A stretch of DNA of 64,000 bases from NCBI GenBank assembly GCA_021773435.1, contig JAJFKC010000009.1, positions 48,336 to 112,335 of the forward strand, in the 5' to 3' direction. Numbering within the stretch: position 1 is the first letter of the stretch; the number at the start of each line of letters is the position of its first letter. Positions 1-9,003 of this stretch are shown here, piece by piece. This stretch comes from Porticoccaceae bacterium. Lineage in GTDB: Bacteria; Pseudomonadota; Gammaproteobacteria; Pseudomonadales; Porticoccaceae. The notes under the pieces were generated by a model. That model had not been told where the DNA came from and did no database searches. It saw nothing but the letters and a program-made list of their open reading frames with translations. The position numbers were made by a program, and so were the translations under genes.

Positions 1-791
1 TTAATTCCTTGGTTGATGTCAGTACTTAAAAGCTGACGACCAAACTTATAATAGGCCGTGGCAATATTTTTCTCAAGCAGCGCTATTCTTGCGTCGGTAG
101 GTGTTAATTTACGGGCAGCGGCGAGGTGCGAGCTTGCCTTGTCCAGACTGTTATTCGAGATTAATTCATCAACGATCATAAAATGCGTATCCGTGACAAA
201 TTGTTTAACGTCGGACGGGAAATCAGAGTCAGGTAGAGCGTTGGTGTGGCGTAATATCTCTTCATAGAGCCCTTTGTTGGCAAGCGCTTTAAGTTGACCA
301 GGATCATATTGTTTTAGATCACTGTTCAATGGGCGCGAGGCCAATACGCTTTGTTGCTCCTTCAAGGATTTCTTGTTTTGGGCGTTGGTCATACGAATCT
401 TTTGTATTTCCCGAAGTTTTTGGCGGGCGCCCTGATGATCTGGCATAGCTGCGAGGCTAGTTAAAAAGTGTATCCGTGCAGTTTTGTGATTACCTGATTT
501 GAATGCGCGCTTACCTGCTTTATAAGAGTCGTTTGCTTGACCACTAAGTTTGCTTTCCAGTAATCGTTGTTGTTTCGCCGCTTCAGGGTGCTGCGGTTCT
601 ATCAGAGTAATTATTCGCCAGTGGCTTAATGCGGTAGCGAGCTCATTATTTTGTTGATGATGATTCGCCAGTGAAATCTGGCGGTCAATAAATGACGAGT
701 TGCTTTCCTGTCGCGTCGGTGATGTTGAACAGCCTGCAATTAACAGGAGGAGAAAATAAGCTGCTGCAAAGCGGTAATAGATGCAGGTCAT
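1..791 (-). CDS. TPR-type outer-membrane lipoprotein, partial (runs off left edge)
   Basis: The reading frame is open from an ATG at 791 to the window edge, giving 263 codons with no stop, so the C-terminus is missing. The N-terminus is a lipoprotein signal peptide: a basic residue near position 7, a hydrophobic run, and the lipobox LIAGC with the lipidated Cys at residue 21. The visible remainder is helical and rich in Ala, Leu, Lys and Gln. Helix pairs such as SYKAGKRAFKSGNHKTARIH suggest degenerate TPR repeats; this is my reading, not a profile match. It starts 6 nt after the deacetylase stop, so it is probably the fourth gene of the phosphatase-kinase-deacetylase operon. A role as an envelope scaffold or as a partner of the neighbouring enzymes is inference. 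Confidence 0.75.
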   Translation of the reverse strand, partial: MTCIYYRFAAAYFLLLLIAGCSTSPTRQESNSSFIDRQISLANHHQQNNELATALSHWRIITLIEPQHPEAAKQQRLLESKLSGQANDSYKAGKRAFKSGNHKTARIHFLTSLAAMPDHQGARQKLREIQKIRMTNAQNKKSLKEQQSVLASRPLNSDLKQYDPGQLKALANKGLYEEILRHTNALPDSDFPSDVKQFVTDTHFMIVDELISNNSLDKASSHLAAARKLTPTDARIALLEKNIATAYYKFGRQLLSTDINQGI

Positions 792-797
792 CTTTTA

Positions 798-1811
798 TTA
801 TCGCGACCGCTTGCCATTAATAATCTTTATAAAACTGCTCAGATCATGGTTGTTGTATATCATGGTTCGTTGTAGTAATAGAGGGTCGGCGAAAGTATTA
901 TTTGGGCCTCGTTTTACCGTTGTGGCAAGTGTGTAATTTGATTTCTTCAGGTGTTCAATTGTCTCGCTGCTGCTATTGCCGTAAGGGTAAGCTAATATAG
1001 TTGGCCTATGGCTAAGATGATTACTAATTGTGATTTCAGCGCTGTCTATTTCATTTGCAATGCGTTTGCGATGTGAACTTTGAGTCTCGGCATTTGGATC
1101 ATAACTAAGACTGCTATGCGTCTTTGTATGTGACTCGATACCAATCACGCCGCTACTTTGCATTTCGTTTATTTGATCCCACGAGAGGGCCATAGAACCG
1201 CCAATGAAATCGGTATAGACAAATAGCGTGGCAGTTAAACCATACTTTTTTAATATTGGGTAAGCGGTTTCATAAACAGAACGGTAACCATCATCGATAG
1301 TTAATATAACCGCTTTGGGCGGAATCGCTTTTTCTCCAGCAAGAATCTCCGACAATTTTTTCAGTGGTATTACCTGGTAGTCGTTGCTAACCAGATACGC
1401 CATTTGCTTGTCGAACGCATTTGCAGAGACTTCTAGCTGGTTATTGGAGTCTGAGCGAGCTGAGAATTGGTGGTAGCACAATATAGGGATTCCCTGGAAG
1501 TGATTTGCGTAAACTCCGGCAGGATTTATCGGGGTAATTGGTAACGCCACAATGTCGCCGCTTTCGAATAAGGCCCGCCCGTTAAGCTCGGTAATTTGCC
1601 AGTCGTCCCAATGGTCACCGAGGTATTGTGTTGCGAGCGTCTCTGAATTTTTGGCTCGATCTATCCTTATTAGCTTAATATCTGGGTTTTGGGCGAGTAT
1701 GGAATCAGCGTGGATTAAAAGTGGAATAAAAAATGAGCCGAGTACGATGCACAGCTGAGGTGCGAAACGCCTTAAAAAATAGCTTTTTTCCTTGTTAGCA
1801 TCAGAAAACAT
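798..1811 (-). CDS. Membrane-anchored polysaccharide deacetylase (NodB/CE4 fold) with LysM-like N-domain
   Basis: CE4-family enzymes remove N-acetyl groups from polysaccharides such as chitin, peptidoglycan or poly-GlcNAc, using a metal held by one Asp and two His. The motifs are visible: TIDDG at residues 171-175 (second Asp binds metal), SHTKTH at about 227-232 (both His), and AYPYG at about 274-278. An uncleaved anchor or signal peptide spans residues 17-40. Residues 44-92 look like a degenerate LysM module (a YLGDHW...ITELNG...GDIVALP pattern), which would bind glycan. The ATG shares one base with the kinase stop (TAATG), implying translational coupling. The substrate is unknown. The pairing with a Ser/Thr kinase and phosphatase suggests regulated modification of wall or exopolysaccharide, which is inference. 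Confidence 0.85.
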   Translation of the reverse strand: MFSDANKEKSYFLRRFAPQLCIVLGSFFIPLLIHADSILAQNPDIKLIRIDRAKNSETLATQYLGDHWDDWQITELNGRALFESGDIVALPITPINPAGVYANHFQGIPILCYHQFSARSDSNNQLEVSANAFDKQMAYLVSNDYQVIPLKKLSEILAGEKAIPPKAVILTIDDGYRSVYETAYPILKKYGLTATLFVYTDFIGGSMALSWDQINEMQSSGVIGIESHTKTHSSLSYDPNAETQSSHRKRIANEIDSAEITISNHLSHRPTILAYPYGNSSSETIEHLKKSNYTLATTVKRGPNNTFADPLLLQRTMIYNNHDLSSFIKIINGKRSR

Positions 1812-3520
1812 TAAAGATCGTCAGGATTGTTTTCAATTATAGTGAAATCACTTAAGTTATCGTCATCGAGGTGTGCAGATTCAGCGATCTTCAAATTATC
1901 ACCATTATCTTCTGGGGTTTTGTCACTGGTCCCCGGGTTTTCAGATGAAGCTTGAAGTTGCAATTTTTCGGCTAGCGCGTTGAACGCAGTGGCGAGTGAT
2001 CCAAATTCGTTTTTCCATGATTGGGAAATACGAGTGCTATAGTTAGCTTCACTCAGATCCCTCAGTGAGCGCCTTATGGTTAACAAATTCCGAGCAATCA
2101 ACCTGTTAACAAAGTATAAAACAATTAAGACAGCAAGCACGACCGAGAGCGCCAGAATTACCATAACTCGCCTGGTCACTGACATGACACTGTCTAACTG
2201 GTTTTGAGAGATGCCCAGTTTTAATTGTCCAATAGCTATGTTGTTAAAGCGTATTGGTGATACGAAGTAGTAGCTCTTATCGGCCTGATCAGTTGATTCG
2301 AAGACGGCTACTTCGCGTCTGGTGTGAAGTAACGTGATGTCATCGCCAGGGACCCATTGCTGTCCTATATTGGCCTTGTCTGTCGACGAGCGGATGCTCG
2401 ATGTATGGTCAATAATGTCGAGGGAATCAAAAGATTTGCGTTCATATGCCTGATCGGTGAGGGAGTCAAGACCGATCCAGTCCTCGCCCAGCAGCGGGAT
2501 AGCACTTTCCGACGCAATAAAGGTGGACAGCGAGACTCCGCTGTTGATGGCCTGGTCGGTGAGCAAGGTGCTTTGAATATTAAAGACGACGGTTGCACTA
2601 ATGGCCATTACAATGCCGACCACTGCACTCATGATTCCTGTTGTGCGGACTTGCATAGGCAAGTAGTTTTGTTCATCTTTTTTGTCATGAAAGGTACGCA
2701 GCTCTTTTGACAGAGCCAGATAAAGTTGTTTGCCATTTTGAAAACGCCGTTCAGGTTTTTTCTGCATTAAGCGCGTGATAATACTTTGCATCCCAGAAGG
2801 TACATCGGGTGAATATTGACGAATAGGTGTGGGTTCCTTCTGGATGATCTGCATGATTAGTGTCGGCATCGATTTGCCGTCAAAGGCTTTATGGCCGGTG
2901 ACCATTTCATAGAGAATTACGCCGAGCGCAAAGAGATCCGAGCGGCCGTCTACCGGATCACCTTTCGCCTGTTCTGGCGACATGTAGCGGGGTGTTCCCA
3001 TGATAGTGCCAGCTTGTGTGCTGTCTTTGATGTCAGTATCAGTGTTTTTGGCGATGCCAAAATCTGCAATCTTTACCGCGTTATTGTCGCCGGTAAATAT
3101 GATGTTGTCGGGTTTTATATCTCTATGGATAACGCCAGCGGCGTGAGCATAATCAAGAGCGCTGGCAATCTGCATGCCAATTTCGATGGTGTCTTCCAGC
3201 GCTATGGACTTGCCACATTTTAGAACATCAGAGAGATCCTCTCCTTCGAGTAATTCCATGAGGATATAAGGTGCGTCGTCCACCTTGCCAATATCATAGA
3301 TAGTGACAATGTTGGAATGGGTGAGGGTTCCTGCTGCCCGGGCTTCTTTGAGGAAGCGATCGAGATGCTCCTTTTCTTCGAGCAGCCCACCTTTAAGTAT
3401 TTTAATTGCACCAACGCGACCGATTTCGGGGTCGTACGCTTTATAGACTTCGGCCATAGCACCGGAGCCGATATGATCTCTGATCTCATATCGGCCTACC
3501 GTTTTTCCTAACAGTTCCAT
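1811..3520 (-). CDS. Membrane Ser/Thr protein kinase with periplasmic sensor and C-terminal HAMP domain
   Basis: This is a Hanks-type kinase of 569 residues. The start at 3520 is preferred because MELLGKTVGRYEI begins the kinase fold; a longer frame to 3667 would overlap the phosphatase gene. Visible are the glycine loop GSGAMAEV (18-25), the ATP-binding Lys at 40, the catalytic HRD (132-134), DFG (153-155), and GTPRYMSPEQ in the activation segment. Then follow a TM helix at about 295-315, a periplasmic domain of about 135 residues, a second TM at about 452-471, and a HAMP-like helix pair at about 472-523 with an acidic tail. The gene lies 16 nt after the PP2C stop and overlaps the deacetylase start. 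The periplasmic part resembles small ligand sensors (a YYFVSPI...IGQLKLGIS pattern), but its ligand is unknown. Confidence 0.88.
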   Translation of the reverse strand: MELLGKTVGRYEIRDHIGSGAMAEVYKAYDPEIGRVGAIKILKGGLLEEKEHLDRFLKEARAAGTLTHSNIVTIYDIGKVDDAPYILMELLEGEDLSDVLKCGKSIALEDTIEIGMQIASALDYAHAAGVIHRDIKPDNIIFTGDNNAVKIADFGIAKNTDTDIKDSTQAGTIMGTPRYMSPEQAKGDPVDGRSDLFALGVILYEMVTGHKAFDGKSMPTLIMQIIQKEPTPIRQYSPDVPSGMQSIITRLMQKKPERRFQNGKQLYLALSKELRTFHDKKDEQNYLPMQVRTTGIMSAVVGIVMAISATVVFNIQSTLLTDQAINSGVSLSTFIASESAIPLLGEDWIGLDSLTDQAYERKSFDSLDIIDHTSSIRSSTDKANIGQQWVPGDDITLLHTRREVAVFESTDQADKSYYFVSPIRFNNIAIGQLKLGISQNQLDSVMSVTRRVMVILALSVVLAVLIVLYFVNRLIARNLLTIRRSLRDLSEANYSTRISQSWKNEFGSLATAFNALAEKLQLQASSENPGTSDKTPEDNGDNLKIAESAHLDDDNLSDFTIIENNPDDL

Positions 3521-3536
3521 GGCAATATCCCTGAGT

Positions 3537-4427
3537 CTATTTAAAGATTTTTTTTGCTGAGGCGAATAAATTATTGATGGTTTTTTTGACGCCACCCGAG
3601 TGCTCTGGCAAGTTAGCGGGCTTGTCCATGACGATGGTATGTCTGTCCAGGTCTGGGTTTTCTGCATCGGTATGCAGGTGGGCTTGTCTGGTGATCAATG
3701 ATTCTGTGATTTTGTTTTCCGGCAGGGCTTCATCGGGGTCGATAACTACAATGGTGATGTTATCGCGACCACCGCTATCGAGCGCGCCTTTAATCAACTC
3801 GTTAACCTGTGCTTCAGGTGATACGTGATGGCTGAGGATGTTTGCTATCGATGCGTCATTGAGTTCGTCATTGAGACCGTCACTACATAGCAGCAGTTTT
3901 TCTCCCCTGGCGAGCACACCGGTTATTTCGTCCACCTGTAAACCTGCATTTGGCGAGACGCCAATGGACTGGGTGATGACGTTACGTTTTGGGTGTTTAA
4001 ACGCCTCTTCGCGGGTAATGGCACCTTTCGCAACCAGAGCCTCAACAAATGAGTGATCCGTGCTCAGTAGAGTCAGGGTGCCATCCCACAGATAGGCGCG
4101 GCTATCACCAACCCAGGCGATTTGATATTCCCGATCTTTGAGAGCGACGGCAATAACGGTGGAACCCATATTCGCGCCGCCTTCTTTTCGGGCTATGGCA
4201 CCAAGCACCACCTGATGGGCAGACTCTATCGCGCCAACCAGATTGCCGGTATCACGATAAACAGACTTGATGGTATCGCGGGTCAGGGTGCTGGCAACAT
4301 CGCCGCTGGCATGGCCGCCGACACCATCGGCAACCAGCCAAAGACCGAGTTCGGGGGCAGCGGCATAGCAATCTTCGTTAAGCTTGCGGACGTTACCCCG
4401 GTGGGTTTCAGCTGCATAATTAATCAT
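3537..4427 (-). CDS. PP2C-family Ser/Thr protein phosphatase
   Basis: A metal-dependent protein phosphatase that probably reverses phosphorylation by the kinase encoded just downstream. Motifs in order: RGNVRKLNEDC (metal-site Asp), VADGVGGHASGD (Asp and Gly of the second metal motif), DSRAYLWDG, SDGLNDELND and the final DNITIVVI. The catalytic domain fills residues 1-235. A polar tail of about 60 residues follows and has no recognisable domain; it could be a substrate or docking segment. It is apparently the first gene of the leftward operon and is related in layout to PppA/Stp1 phosphatases. No strong Shine-Dalgarno sequence is seen before the ATG. Confidence 0.9.
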   Translation of the reverse strand: MINYAAETHRGNVRKLNEDCYAAAPELGLWLVADGVGGHASGDVASTLTRDTIKSVYRDTGNLVGAIESAHQVVLGAIARKEGGANMGSTVIAVALKDREYQIAWVGDSRAYLWDGTLTLLSTDHSFVEALVAKGAITREEAFKHPKRNVITQSIGVSPNAGLQVDEITGVLARGEKLLLCSDGLNDELNDASIANILSHHVSPEAQVNELIKGALDSGGRDNITIVVIDPDEALPENKITESLITRQAHLHTDAENPDLDRHTIVMDKPANLPEHSGGVKKTINNLFASAKKIFK

Positions 4428-4497
4428 GGAGTTTTCTTTTTGTCATGATTTATAAATAATGCCGGGGAGCGTTTTGGTTTTTTGGCTCAGGAACTAA

Positions 4498-4528
4498 CTA
4501 ATTGCTGGCAATGCCTGATAGCAATTAG
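4498..4528 (-). terminator. Hairpin across the gltA stop codon, possible weak terminator
   Basis: A perfect 9-bp inverted repeat (CTAATTGCT at 4498-4506 with AGCAATTAG at 4520-4528) encloses a 13-nt loop and includes the gltA stop codon. On the minus strand it is not followed by an immediate U-run, so it is a poor intrinsic terminator. It may instead protect the mRNA 3' end. Confidence 0.3.
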
Positions 4529-5814
4529 CGCTCTTCTAGTGGCGGGATTTCGCGCTTTGCTGGCCCGGTATAGAGCTGCCGGGGCCGCCCGATTTTGTAG
4601 GGATTGCTGATCATTTCGTTCCAGTGTGAAATCCAGCCAACGGTTCTTCCCGTGGCAAATATAACCGTAAACATTTCAGTCGGTATGCCCAGTGCTTTCA
4701 TAATAATGCCGGAGTAAAAATCGACATTGGGGTAGAGCTTTTTGCTGACGAAATAATTATCTTCCAGGGCAATCTGCTCCAGTCGTTTGGCAATTTTCAG
4801 GAGCGGATCATTATCTAATCCCAATTCGGCTAAGACTTCGTCGCAGGCCTTTTTCATCACCTTGGCGCGAGGGTCAAAGTTTTTATACACGCGGTGACCA
4901 AAGCCCATAAGGCGGAACGAGTCGTTTTTGTCCTTGGCCCGTTTAACAAAGCCATCGATATGCTTTTCGTCGCCAATTTCTTTAAGCATTTCTAGTACGG
5001 CCTGATTCGCACCACCGTGGGATGGCCCCCACAGCGCCGCAATACCGGCAGCGATGCATGAAAACGGATTGGCGCCAGAAGAGCCAGCTAAGCGTACGGT
5101 TGAAGTCGAGGCATTTTGTTCATGATCAGCATGGAGTAAAAATAATAAATCCATCGCTTTTGCTAATACGGGGCTGACACTGGGTTCGTCACAGGGGGTG
5201 CCGAACATCATATGCAAAAAGTTTTCAGCGTAGGCCATGTGATTTTTGGGGTACATATATGGCTGGCCTACATAATGTTTGTAACACATGGCGGCTAGGG
5301 TCGGCATTTTCGCGATCAAGCGGTGTGCCGTGACCATGCGGTGGGTAGGATCCTCGATGTCGATAGAATCGTGGTAAAACGAAGACATGGCACCGACCAC
5401 GCCGCACATGATGGACATGGGGTGGGCGTCATAACTAAACCCTGAAAGAAATTGCTCAATCGAGCGATTGACCATGGTATGGGAAGTGATGATGCTTTCA
5501 AATTCGTCTTTTTGTGTCGCGTTGGGCAACTCACCATTCAACAACAGGTAGCAGGTTTCCAGGTAGCTGGATTTTTCAGCGAGTTCCTCTATAGGATAGC
5601 CTCGGTGTAATAAAATGCCCTTGGCACCATCGATATACGTGATCTTTGACTCGCACGAGGCTGTCGAGGTGAAGCCGGGATCAAAGGTGAATATATCGTT
5701 GGCAGTCAACGAGCTGACGTCAATAACATCCTGCCCCAAAACACCGGAGCGAACCGGCAGATCGATAGGGCTGTCAAATCCGTCTATGTTCAATACGGCT
5801 TTCTTATCTGTCAT
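4525..5814 (-). CDS. gltA: Citrate synthase, type II
   Basis: Condenses oxaloacetate and acetyl-CoA to citrate, the entry step of the TCA cycle, in the cytoplasm. The length of 429 residues is that of the hexameric, NADH-regulated Gram-negative enzyme. Catalytic surroundings are visible: [16 protein letters not shown] (active-site His), [14 protein letters not shown] (second His), and [15 protein letters not shown] (catalytic Asp). A GAGGA Shine-Dalgarno lies 7 nt before the ATG. The gene is divergent from sdhCDAB across a 595-nt spacer, the classic gltA-sdh arrangement of gammaproteobacteria, so the two units may share control elements. Confidence 0.97.
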   Translation of the reverse strand: MTDKKAVLNIDGFDSPIDLPVRSGVLGQDVIDVSSLTANDIFTFDPGFTSTASCESKITYIDGAKGILLHRGYPIEELAEKSSYLETCYLLLNGELPNATQKDEFESIITSHTMVNRSIEQFLSGFSYDAHPMSIMCGVVGAMSSFYHDSIDIEDPTHRMVTAHRLIAKMPTLAAMCYKHYVGQPYMYPKNHMAYAENFLHMMFGTPCDEPSVSPVLAKAMDLLFLLHADHEQNASTSTVRLAGSSGANPFSCIAAGIAALWGPSHGGANQAVLEMLKEIGDEKHIDGFVKRAKDKNDSFRLMGFGHRVYKNFDPRAKVMKKACDEVLAELGLDNDPLLKIAKRLEQIALEDNYFVSKKLYPNVDFYSGIIMKALGIPTEMFTVIFATGRTVGWISHWNEMISNPYKIGRPRQLYTGPAKREIPPLEER

Positions 5815-6083
5815 AAATTTTTCCTCAAAGAGCGATCAAACTCAAGCCGCACGGGCAGACCTGAAACTAGCAGAGGCGGGAGACTATAGCTCTCGGCAGG
5901 TGTTTGTCAATTTGGCAACGTAAACCTGTGATGTTTGCTTTTCGAGCGCATTGATCAAGCCTGTTATCAATAGCGAGCGCACGTTTTTGGTGAATCAAAT
6001 AGTGTTTGATTCCATCCCCGAAACGACAAATATTGCCGTTTAAAAATTTCCTCGAAATGTCCTTGAAAGCAAGGGGTCGCGCG

Positions 6084-6112
6084 TTGTATTAGCATTTTAA
6101 TCCACCTATACT
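6084..6112 (+). promoter_or_regulatory. Predicted sigma-70 promoter of the sdh-suc operon
   Basis: A -35 box TTGTAT at 6084-6089 and a -10 box TATACT at 6107-6112 are separated by exactly 17 nt. If used, the transcript would start near 6119 and carry an untranslated leader of about 290 nt before sdhC. Confidence 0.5.
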
Positions 6113-6255
6113 AGCGCGGTTTTAAAACGGGCGCTCACCTTGGACTACTCGGTACTGTGGAAGCCAAGCTGGATAGTTTGAAGCGACTAGTTCATCCCGA
6201 AATCAATTCGGAAAGTGGTAACAGGCTGTCTTTATGGGTACTTTATACGTACTAA

Positions 6256-6288
6256 ATAGTTACTTGATAGTTACTTGATAGTTACTTG
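6256..6288 (+). repeat. Three tandem 11-bp repeats in the sdh leader
   Basis: The unit ATAGTTACTTG occurs three times in perfect tandem (6256-6266, 6267-6277, 6278-6288). The 11-bp period is about one helical turn, so copies would present the same face of the DNA. The array lies about 120 nt before sdhC, downstream of the predicted promoter, so it could act as DNA operator or as RNA. Confidence 0.85.
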
Positions 6289-6409
6289 GAAATTTTTCGG
6301 GTGAGTAGTTGCGGGAAGGTAGTAAGCAGTTAGTTGTTGACGGTTAACAGTAGAATCTTAGAAATAAAACCAATACCAGCGAAGTAGAAATACAAAGGTA
6401 GCCTTCACC

Positions 6410-6787
6410 GTGAATGATAAAAGACCTGTCAATCTTGATATAGCGACTATTAGCCTGCCCATAACCGCTTACGCGTCGATTCTGCATCGAGTGTCCGGTG
6501 TCGTGCTATTTTTTGCGGTGGGCATTTTGTTGTGGATATTAGATGCCAGTCTGGCATCTCAGGAAAGTTTTGATTCCATCAAAGAAACCTTGAGCAGCCC
6601 CATTGTGAAATTGATTATTTGGGGAATATTGGCGGCGCTGGGCTACCACCTGTTGGCTGGAGTGCGTCACATGATTATGGACTTTGGTATTGGCGAGACC
6701 CTCGAAGGCGGTGCTCTGGGGGCAAGAATCGTTATTCTGGCAGCGTTTGTGCTGGTCGGTCTGGCGGGAGTTTGGTTATGGCTGTAG
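6410..6787 (+). CDS. sdhC: Succinate dehydrogenase cytochrome b556 subunit
   Basis: One of two membrane anchors of complex II. It carries part of the haem b and ubiquinone sites. The protein has 125 residues with three TM helices. SILHRVSGVVLF (His and Ser of the quinone-side motif) and LGYHLLAGVRHMIMD (haem-ligand His helix) are typical. Translation starts at GTG 6410; no nearer ATG is in frame at the conserved N-terminus. It overlaps sdhD by 10 nt, which indicates coupled translation. Confidence 0.95.
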   Translation: MNDKRPVNLDIATISLPITAYASILHRVSGVVLFFAVGILLWILDASLASQESFDSIKETLSSPIVKLIIWGILAALGYHLLAGVRHMIMDFGIGETLEGGALGARIVILAAFVLVGLAGVWLWL

Positions 6788-7161
6788 GCAATGTAACAAG
6801 TTTTGGCCGGAGCGGTCTTTCTGACTGGTTGCTGCAACGGGTCAGTGCCGTGGTCATGACCGTGTATCTGGTATTCATAGTGGGATACATATTATTCAGC
6901 GGCGAGCTCAACTACGCTGACTGGAAAGCATTACATGAAAATTTCCTGGTACGGTTATTGAGCTTGTTTGCCATATTGTCGCTGGCTGCCCATGCCTGGA
7001 TAGGCCTTTGGGCGGTACTGACTGATTACGTGACGGTGCGGCTGCTGGGTCCGAGTGCGACCGCTATAAGGATTTTCCTGCAACTGGGCATGATTGCTGT
7101 CACCTTAAGCTATGTGGTGTGGGCGATCGCAATCCTTTGGGGAGCCGGCATTAATGGCTAA
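6778..7161 (+). CDS. sdhD: Succinate dehydrogenase hydrophobic membrane anchor
   Basis: The second membrane anchor of complex II, 127 residues with three predicted TM helices. The ATG at 6778 gives an N-terminus like those of SdhD proteins ([19 protein letters not shown]); a longer in-frame extension upstream lies inside sdhC and looks like translation of the wrong frame. The haem-ligand His is probably in the [16 protein letters not shown] segment. It overlaps sdhC by 10 nt and sdhA by 8 nt. Confidence 0.93.
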   Translation: MAVGNVTSFGRSGLSDWLLQRVSAVVMTVYLVFIVGYILFSGELNYADWKALHENFLVRLLSLFAILSLAAHAWIGLWAVLTDYVTVRLLGPSATAIRIFLQLGMIAVTLSYVVWAIAILWGAGING

Positions 7162-8926
7162 TATGCGAACCATTTCTTTTGACGGCTTAATTGTCGGCGG
7201 CGGGGGAGCCGGGATGCGCTCGGCCTTGCAGTTGGCCCAGTCTGGATACAAAACAGCTGTTATTACCAAAGTTTTTCCGACCCGTTCGCACACCGTATCG
7301 GCGCAGGGCGGCATTACCTGTGCTATCGCCAGTGATGACCCTGACGACCAGTGGCAATGGCATATGTATGACACGGTTAAAGGCTCTGATTATATTGGTG
7401 ATCAGGATGCCATAGAGTATATGTGCTCAGTGGGACCAGAAGCAGTATTTGAGCTTGAGCACATGGGGTTGCCATTTTCCCGTACCGAAGAGGGTCGCAT
7501 ATACCAACGTCCCTTCGGCGGCCAGTCGAAAGATTTTGGCAGCGGTGGCCAGGCGGCCCGTACCTGTGCGGCGGCGGATCGAACCGGCCATGCGTTATTA
7601 CACACGCTTTATCAGGGCAATCTGAAAAACAACACGGTTTTTCTCAATGAATGGTTTGCGGTCGACCTGGTAAAAAATCAGGATGGTGCCGTAGTCGGCG
7701 TGATTGCGATCGAGATTGAAACCGGCGAAGTGGTCTATATCAAATCAAAAGCAACCGTACTGGCTACAGGTGGCGCAGGACGGATTTATGCTTCTACCAC
7801 CAACGCGCATATCAATACCGGCGACGGTATTGGCATGGCTTTGCGCGCGGGTTTCCCTGTTCAGGATATCGAGATGTGGCAGTTCCATCCCACCGGTATC
7901 CATGGTGCCGGGGTATTGGTTACCGAAGGCTGTCGGGGCGAAGGCGGTTATCTGGTCAATAAAGACGGCGAACGTTTTATGGAGCGTTACGCGCCCAATG
8001 CCAAAGATTTGGCCGGTCGCGATGTCGTCGCGCGCTCAATGGTACTGGAAATCCTCGAAGGTCGAGGTTGTGGGCCGGATGCTGACCACGTATTCCTCAA
8101 GCTCGATCATCTTGGTGAAGAAGTTTTACACAGTCGACTACCGGGTATTTGTGAGCTTGCCGAAACCTTTGCCCATGTTGATCCCGTCAAAGACCTGGTG
8201 CCCGTGGTGCCGACCTGCCATTACATGATGGGCGGCATACCGACAAATGTCGATGGTCAGGCACTTATGCAGGATGCCGACGGCAATGATCAGATTATTG
8301 AGGGGCTATATGCTTGTGGTGAAGCGGCCTGTGTATCAGTGCATGGTGCCAATCGACTCGGTGGCAATTCCTTACTGGATTTAGTGGTGTTTGGTCGATC
8401 CTCTGGCCTGTTCATTGAACAATCTCTCCGCGAAGGTATCGACCTGCGCGACGCTTCCGATACCGATATCGACACCGCCATGGCTCGCCTCAATGGCATT
8501 AATAATAATGCCAGCGGTGAGTCTGTGGCTGGTCTTCGCAAAGAGCTGCAAACAATTATGCACAATCATTTTGGCGTATTTCGCCGTGGCGACTATATGC
8601 TGGAAGGTGTAAGCAAGCTCGCCGATTTGCGGGTGCGTATCGAAGCGGTGGGGCTTGATGATAAAAGCAAGGCCTATAATACCGCACGCATCGAAGCACT
8701 GGAGTTGCAAAACCTGCTGGAGGTTGCTGAGGCAACAGCTATTGCGGCTGAAGAGCGAAAGGAAAGCCGGGGCGCTCATGCTCGAGAAGATTTCACTGAG
8801 CGTGATGATGATAACTGGTTGTGTCACTCCTTATATTTTCCCGATGATAAATCGGTTAAAAAGCGCTCGGTTAATTTTGCGCCTGTCACGCGAGAGGCTT
8901 TTGAGCCGAAAGCACGGGTTTACTAA
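7154..8926 (+). CDS. sdhA: Succinate dehydrogenase flavoprotein subunit
   Basis: Oxidises succinate to fumarate and passes electrons to SdhB. The start at 7154 gives 590 residues, close to the E. coli length. [15 protein letters not shown] is the FAD dinucleotide motif. His46 in [11 protein letters not shown] is the expected site of covalent FAD attachment. [11 protein letters not shown] and the [19 protein letters not shown] segment are the substrate and FAD signatures. The ATG overlaps the end of sdhD by 8 nt. Confidence 0.97.
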   Translation: MANMRTISFDGLIVGGGGAGMRSALQLAQSGYKTAVITKVFPTRSHTVSAQGGITCAIASDDPDDQWQWHMYDTVKGSDYIGDQDAIEYMCSVGPEAVFELEHMGLPFSRTEEGRIYQRPFGGQSKDFGSGGQAARTCAAADRTGHALLHTLYQGNLKNNTVFLNEWFAVDLVKNQDGAVVGVIAIEIETGEVVYIKSKATVLATGGAGRIYASTTNAHINTGDGIGMALRAGFPVQDIEMWQFHPTGIHGAGVLVTEGCRGEGGYLVNKDGERFMERYAPNAKDLAGRDVVARSMVLEILEGRGCGPDADHVFLKLDHLGEEVLHSRLPGICELAETFAHVDPVKDLVPVVPTCHYMMGGIPTNVDGQALMQDADGNDQIIEGLYACGEAACVSVHGANRLGGNSLLDLVVFGRSSGLFIEQSLREGIDLRDASDTDIDTAMARLNGINNNASGESVAGLRKELQTIMHNHFGVFRRGDYMLEGVSKLADLRVRIEAVGLDDKSKAYNTARIEALELQNLLEVAEATAIAAEERKESRGAHAREDFTERDDDNWLCHSLYFPDDKSVKKRSVNFAPVTREAFEPKARVY

Positions 8927-9003
8927 GCAGTTTTGCGTGTATACATTTGCGTATACACAACAGGCGGCCATGAGCGGTCGTAACCAGATAAGTGGACCAT
9001 AGA

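Larger units (their letters stand above)
5815..6409. promoter_or_regulatory. Divergent gltA/sdh control region
   Basis: This 595-nt gene-free stretch holds the promoters of gltA (leftward) and of the sdh-suc operon (rightward). I see a sigma-70-like promoter at 6084-6112, a run of three 11-bp direct repeats at 6256-6288, and a short hairpin (CCGAA/TTCGG) at about 6200-6212 in the presumed sdh leader. No convincing small ORF or riboswitch fold was recognised. Confidence 0.6.

Noticed and set aside
3521..3667. 49-residue N-terminal extension of the kinase
   Set aside because: It lies over the end of the phosphatase gene in a different frame, and the kinase fold begins exactly at the ATG at 3520.
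6619..6777. Long N-terminal extension of sdhD inside sdhC
   Set aside because: The extension overlaps sdhC by about 160 nt in another frame and is not like any SdhD; the ATG at 6778 fits the family.
8381..8827. Long minus-strand frame inside sdhA
   Set aside because: It is a shadow of the clearly conserved sdhA frame; its translation has no domain-like features.
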